Below, piece by piece: positions 62,850 to 64,000 of a DNA stretch of 64,000 bases. Both the position numbers and the translations under genes were made by a program. This DNA is from Chloroflexota bacterium (GTDB taxonomy: Bacteria; Chloroflexota; Dehalococcoidia; Lucifugimonadales; Lucifugimonadaceae): contig PCAM01000004.1 in the NCBI GenBank assembly GCA_002730555.1, positions 2,013-66,012 of the forward strand. The letters run 5' to 3'. Numbering within the stretch: position 1 is the stretch's first letter; every line of letters starts with the position of its first letter. The notes beneath the pieces were generated by a model. The model saw nothing but the letters and a program-made list of their open reading frames with translations. It was not told where the DNA came from and ran no database searches.

Positions 62850-64000
62850 ATGAACTGGCTCAGGAATCTTCGCGCCTACGCCGTGATCATTCCGGTTTGC
62901 GCCGGCGTTTTCATAGCGGCCGACGATCAGACATCCATCGTGGTCGTACTACCGGAGCTATTGCCCGATTTCCGTATCGGACCCGGCGAGCTTGACCGCG
63001 CCAGTTGGACCGTGACCGGGTACTTGATCGGCTACACCGCCGCCATGCCGATCATGGGCCGCGTATCAGACCGATTCGGCCACCGCGCCGTGTTCCTTGG
63101 TGCGCTCGCCATATTCATACTGGGTTCGGCACTGGTGGCCGTCAGCCCGGATCTCTCAAGGTTGGTCGGATCGGATTCGCCGGACCTCAACTGGATGATA
63201 GGAGCGCGTGTCTTTCAGGCCATCGGCGGCGGGGCGATGATCCCGGTCGCTATCGCGTCGGTGGGGGACGTTCTGCCCCGGGCCAGACATGCGATGGCGT
63301 TCGCGATCATCGGAGCAAGCGCGGAGGCGGGCGGCGTCATCGGCCCGTTGTGGGCGGGGTTGATCACAAACGTCAGCTCGTGGGAGTGGGTCTTCTGGAG
63401 CAACATCCCGCTTGGTCTGGCCGTCATCGTGTCCCTGAAGTTCTCTCCTGCGGGCGCCAGGAACCCTGCAAGAATCGACCTTGTGGGCGCTGCGCTCTTC
63501 GTCGCGGCGCTCGGGTTGCTCACGGCGGCGTTGTCCCGGGCGGGCGAAACCGACACCGCATTCGCCGTCTTGCTGGCCGGCGCGGTTGCCGCCCTTCTGG
63601 CGACCATCTGGTGGCACCGGAGAAACGACCACCCGCTGTTGCCGATACGGCTCCTCAAGACGATGAAGTTCTCGGCCGCCAACCTGGCCCACCTGGCCGT
63701 TGGCGTCTCGTTGATAACGGCCATGGTGACGGTGCCGCTGATGGCCAACACCGTCCTGGGGCGGTCCCCGCTGGACGGAGGCCTGATGCTCCTGAGGATG
63801 ACAGCGGCCATTCCATTCGGGGCGATCGCCGGGGGGGTCTGGGTTCAGCGATGGGGTGCCCGCTGGCCATCGATGGCGGGATTCGTACTGGCCGCGATCG
63901 GGCTTGCGGCGATGTCCGGTTGGGATCTCGATATATCCGATCCCGCCATGACATTGCACCTGGCTATTGCCGGGTTCGGGTTCGGGTTACTGATAGCGCC
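62850..64000 (+). CDS. MFS transporter, DHA2/EmrB-QacA type (partial, C-terminus beyond window)
   Basis: Proton-driven exporter. From ATG 62850 (GTG at 62847 is also in frame) the frame is open for about 383 residues to the window end. The N-terminal helix carries GVFIAADDQTSIVVVLPEL, motif A is MGRVSDRFGHRAVFLG, and the helix-4/5 block RVFQAIGGGAMIPVAIA is typical; GASAEAGGVIGPLWAGLI is the antiporter motif. The family usually has 14 helices and about 480-520 residues. It follows the LprG-like lipoprotein gene by 18 bases and is probably its transport partner. Confidence 0.87.
   Translation, partial: MNWLRNLRAYAVIIPVCAGVFIAADDQTSIVVVLPELLPDFRIGPGELDRASWTVTGYLIGYTAAMPIMGRVSDRFGHRAVFLGALAIFILGSALVAVSPDLSRLVGSDSPDLNWMIGARVFQAIGGGAMIPVAIASVGDVLPRARHAMAFAIIGASAEAGGVIGPLWAGLITNVSSWEWVFWSNIPLGLAVIVSLKFSPAGARNPARIDLVGAALFVAALGLLTAALSRAGETDTAFAVLLAGAVAALLATIWWHRRNDHPLLPIRLLKTMKFSAANLAHLAVGVSLITAMVTVPLMANTVLGRSPLDGGLMLLRMTAAIPFGAIAGGVWVQRWGARWPSMAGFVLAAIGLAAMSGWDLDISDPAMTLHLAIAGFGFGLLIA

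Noticed and set aside
63156-63959. 267-codon minus-strand frame at the window end
   Set aside because: Lies opposite the MFS gene, whose motif A and helices are clear on the plus strand.

Overview
The window is a 64 kb chromosomal segment, GC-rich by eye, from a free-living bacterium. The gene families present point to the Chloroflexota, most likely the Dehalococcoidia/SAR202 lineage: several enolase-superfamily sugar-acid dehydratases, a luciferase-like flavin monooxygenase, SMP-30 lactonases, molybdenum hydroxylase subunits, an LprG-type lipoprotein with an MFS exporter, and many TTG/GTG starts. This placement is inference from gene content; no rRNA is present to confirm it.

Layout. 1-3880 (minus): complex I genes nuoA-B-C-D-H, the last cut by the window edge. 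4017-5094: a decayed alcohol dehydrogenase, a strong terminator, and a SelW/Rdx-type gene whose CxxU motif is encoded by an in-frame TGA, so probably a selenoprotein. 5277-14830: GNAT, enoyl-CoA hydratase, acyl-CoA synthetase, a molybdenum hydroxylase large subunit, threonine synthase, a class III aminotransferase, an atypical thioredoxin reductase and a broken gene. 14844-18936 (minus): a 2-oxoacid dehydrogenase operon (E1 alpha, E1 beta, E2) followed by lipB. 19013-23154: plsY, two cyclophilins, and a VWA-like surface protein. 23657-29919: two tandem galactonate dehydratase-like genes, small redox genes, an SDR, and a sulfite-oxidase-like molybdoenzyme with a flavin reductase. 30178-37338: recQ, rhodanese, luciferase-like oxidoreductase, a LicD plus cytidylyltransferase pair, a broken desaturase, and an amidohydrolase. 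37565-37899: a tRNA with CAU anticodon abutting a tyrosine-recombinase remnant. 38453-46876: Gfo/Idh oxidoreductase, a third enolase-superfamily gene, GNAT, then the molybdenum hydroxylase medium and small subunits with XdhC and MocA maturation factors. 46899-52775: orphan oppDF ATPases, broken DinB, ornithine cyclodeaminase family, thiD and a broken tenA. 52915-58989: two SMP-30 genes, then a TPP riboswitch with terminator controlling thiB-thiP-thiQ. 59208-64000: SirB1-like protein, ECF sigma factor with anti-sigma factor, LprG-like lipoprotein, and an MFS transporter cut by the window end.

How the genes work together. Sugar-acid oxidation is a theme: dehydrogenases (Gfo/Idh, SDR), lactonases (SMP-30 x2) and dehydratases (x3) could form oxidative non-phosphorylating sugar routes. 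Molybdenum enzymology is a second theme (hydroxylase subunits at two sites, XdhC, MocA, sulfite-oxidase fold protein). Thiamine is acquired by a riboswitch-controlled importer, while the nearby thiaminase/TenA salvage gene is decayed. At least seven decayed genes (ADH, LLM, fatty acid desaturase, DinB, TenA, an integrase and a possible phosphotransferase) show ongoing gene erosion between intact operons.
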